Position numbers and translations under genes: made by a program
Notes under the pieces: model-generated
What the model saw: the letters and a program-made list of their open reading frames with translations, nothing else
The model's database searches: none
What the model was told of the DNA's origin: nothing
Origin: Falsiroseomonas sp044341625
GTDB taxonomy: Bacteria; Pseudomonadota; Alphaproteobacteria; Acetobacterales; Acetobacteraceae
Direction of reading: 5' to 3'
DNA length: 6,565 nt
NCBI GenBank assembly: GCA_044341625.1
Contig: JBIIRI010000176.1
Coordinates: forward strand, 1-6,565
Part shown: positions 5,879-6,565 of the stretch, one piece after another
Position numbering within the stretch: position 1 is the first letter of the stretch
How the letters are laid out: every line of letters begins with the position of its first letter

Positions 5879-6565
5879 ATGGCCACTCGCAACATATATT
5901 GGAGCATATCGGATGCGGTGACTACTAGTCTTCATCCGTCCTGGCGAAACCCGGACGGATCCATCGCATTCGTTCCAGATGCAACACTCCCGTTCGATGA
6001 TCGTCACGGGATCGTTTATGGTTCACTTTTATCTAACGAAAATATTGATTTCATAACAGTTAATCTAACATCAGGTAATTCATACATATTTTTGGCAATA
6101 GGAGATTGGAATATTGACATAGAAATATTTGATAGTCAAGGATATCTTTTGAATTCTATCGATGGGGATTGGATAGAATTATACGATCCGCCGCGTGAGG
6201 ATACGGTATGGTTTTTCAATCCATTGACCAGTGGGACATATTATATTGGGATAATCTGGGATTCATCGACCTTGCCTGGGGATTATTTGGTTTATGCGCT
6301 CGAAGACATATCGGCTAATGGTCGCAACGACTTGGCTGGCGGCGGGCTTTCTCCCCCCTCCATGAGCGTTACCGTGAATGGGTCGGCGCAGTCTGTTCCC
6401 GCAACGGCCTATGTTGGTCCGGTGGCTGGACTGGAATGGCAGTTTCTAGGTAGCAGCGCCGGTGAGGCCGTTGCGGCGTCCGACGGCGCCGACTTTCTCA
6501 ATCTGCTTGGGGGTGATGACGCGGCCGATGGGCGCGGCGGCAATGACGTGCTTGACGGCGGTTTG
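5879..6565 (+). CDS. Secreted RTX-type calcium-binding protein, copy B (3' end outside window)
   Basis: The frame is open from ATG 5879 to the last base (229 codons). The product begins MATRNIYWSI and aligns without gaps to copy A up to residue 151, with many substitutions but with the PPC-like landmarks kept (NIDFITVNLTSGNSYIFLA, IEIFDSQGYLLNSIDGDW, SGTYYIGI). It then has five extra residues (LAGGG, 6332-6346) in the linker before SPPSMSVTVNG, followed by an almost identical stretch into the RTX repeats. The window ends at NDVLDGGL, so the rest of the RTX region and the secretion signal must lie beyond it. As in copy A, the PPC-like part is AT-rich and the remainder GC-rich. The start is supported by a GGAG eight bases upstream and by alignment with copy A. 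The role is inferred to be the same kind of type I-exported calcium-binding protein, with a possibly different binding specificity. Confidence 0.85.
   Translation, partial: MATRNIYWSISDAVTTSLHPSWRNPDGSIAFVPDATLPFDDRHGIVYGSLLSNENIDFITVNLTSGNSYIFLAIGDWNIDIEIFDSQGYLLNSIDGDWIELYDPPREDTVWFFNPLTSGTYYIGIIWDSSTLPGDYLVYALEDISANGRNDLAGGGLSPPSMSVTVNGSAQSVPATAYVGPVAGLEWQFLGSSAGEAVAASDGADFLNLLGGDDAADGRGGNDVLDGGL
6449..6565 (+). repeat. RTX-encoding segment identical in both gene copies (copy B)
   Basis: This is the partner of 5108-5224: 117 bases without a difference, offset 1341, truncated by the window end. It could drive recombination or gene conversion between the two genes. Confidence 0.85.

Noticed and set aside
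4023..6565. CRISPR array
   Set aside because: The repeats are few, long and gene-bearing; there are no regularly spaced short repeats with unique spacers.

Overview
The window comes from a very GC-rich bacterium (roughly 70% G+C outside one AT-rich patch). Codon use, an IclR/SMP-30 fusion gene and RTX-type calcium-binding proteins suggest an alphaproteobacterium, perhaps an Acetobacteraceae/Roseomonas-like organism. That placement is inference from style, not a database match.

Left part, 1-3744: three closely spaced plus-strand genes that look like one sugar-acid catabolic operon. The first, cut by the window start, joins an IclR-type regulator to an SMP-30/gluconolactonase-type beta-propeller in one polypeptide. 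Thirteen bases later comes a DHDPS/N-acetylneuraminate-lyase family enzyme. After another 20 bases comes an enolase-superfamily (mandelate racemase/muconate lactonizing) enzyme, probably an acid-sugar dehydratase. Together they could open an aldonolactone, dehydrate the aldonate to a 2-keto-3-deoxy acid, and dehydrate or cleave that acid, with the fused regulator sensing the pathway. The substrate cannot be read from the sequence.

Middle, 3745-4357: non-coding. It holds a small hairpin, a possible remnant of a minus-strand gene end, and the 5' leader of a repeated unit. That leader is interrupted by a 160-bp palindromic element with 20-bp perfect terminal inverted repeats, which looks like a MITE.

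Right part, 3972-6565: a tandem array of related genes for small RTX proteins that probably use type I secretion. Unit A (3972 to about 5651) contains the leader with the MITE, a 195-bp broken duplicate of the gene's 5' end, and an intact 326-codon gene. Unit B starts at 5652 with the same leader, without the MITE, and a second gene that runs off the window end. Each gene combines an N-terminal PPC-like beta-sandwich encoded in AT-rich DNA with a GC-rich RTX/secretion module. The RTX modules are nearly identical between copies while the N-terminal modules have diverged, a mosaic pattern. Unit B supplies the empty insertion site for the MITE within the same window.
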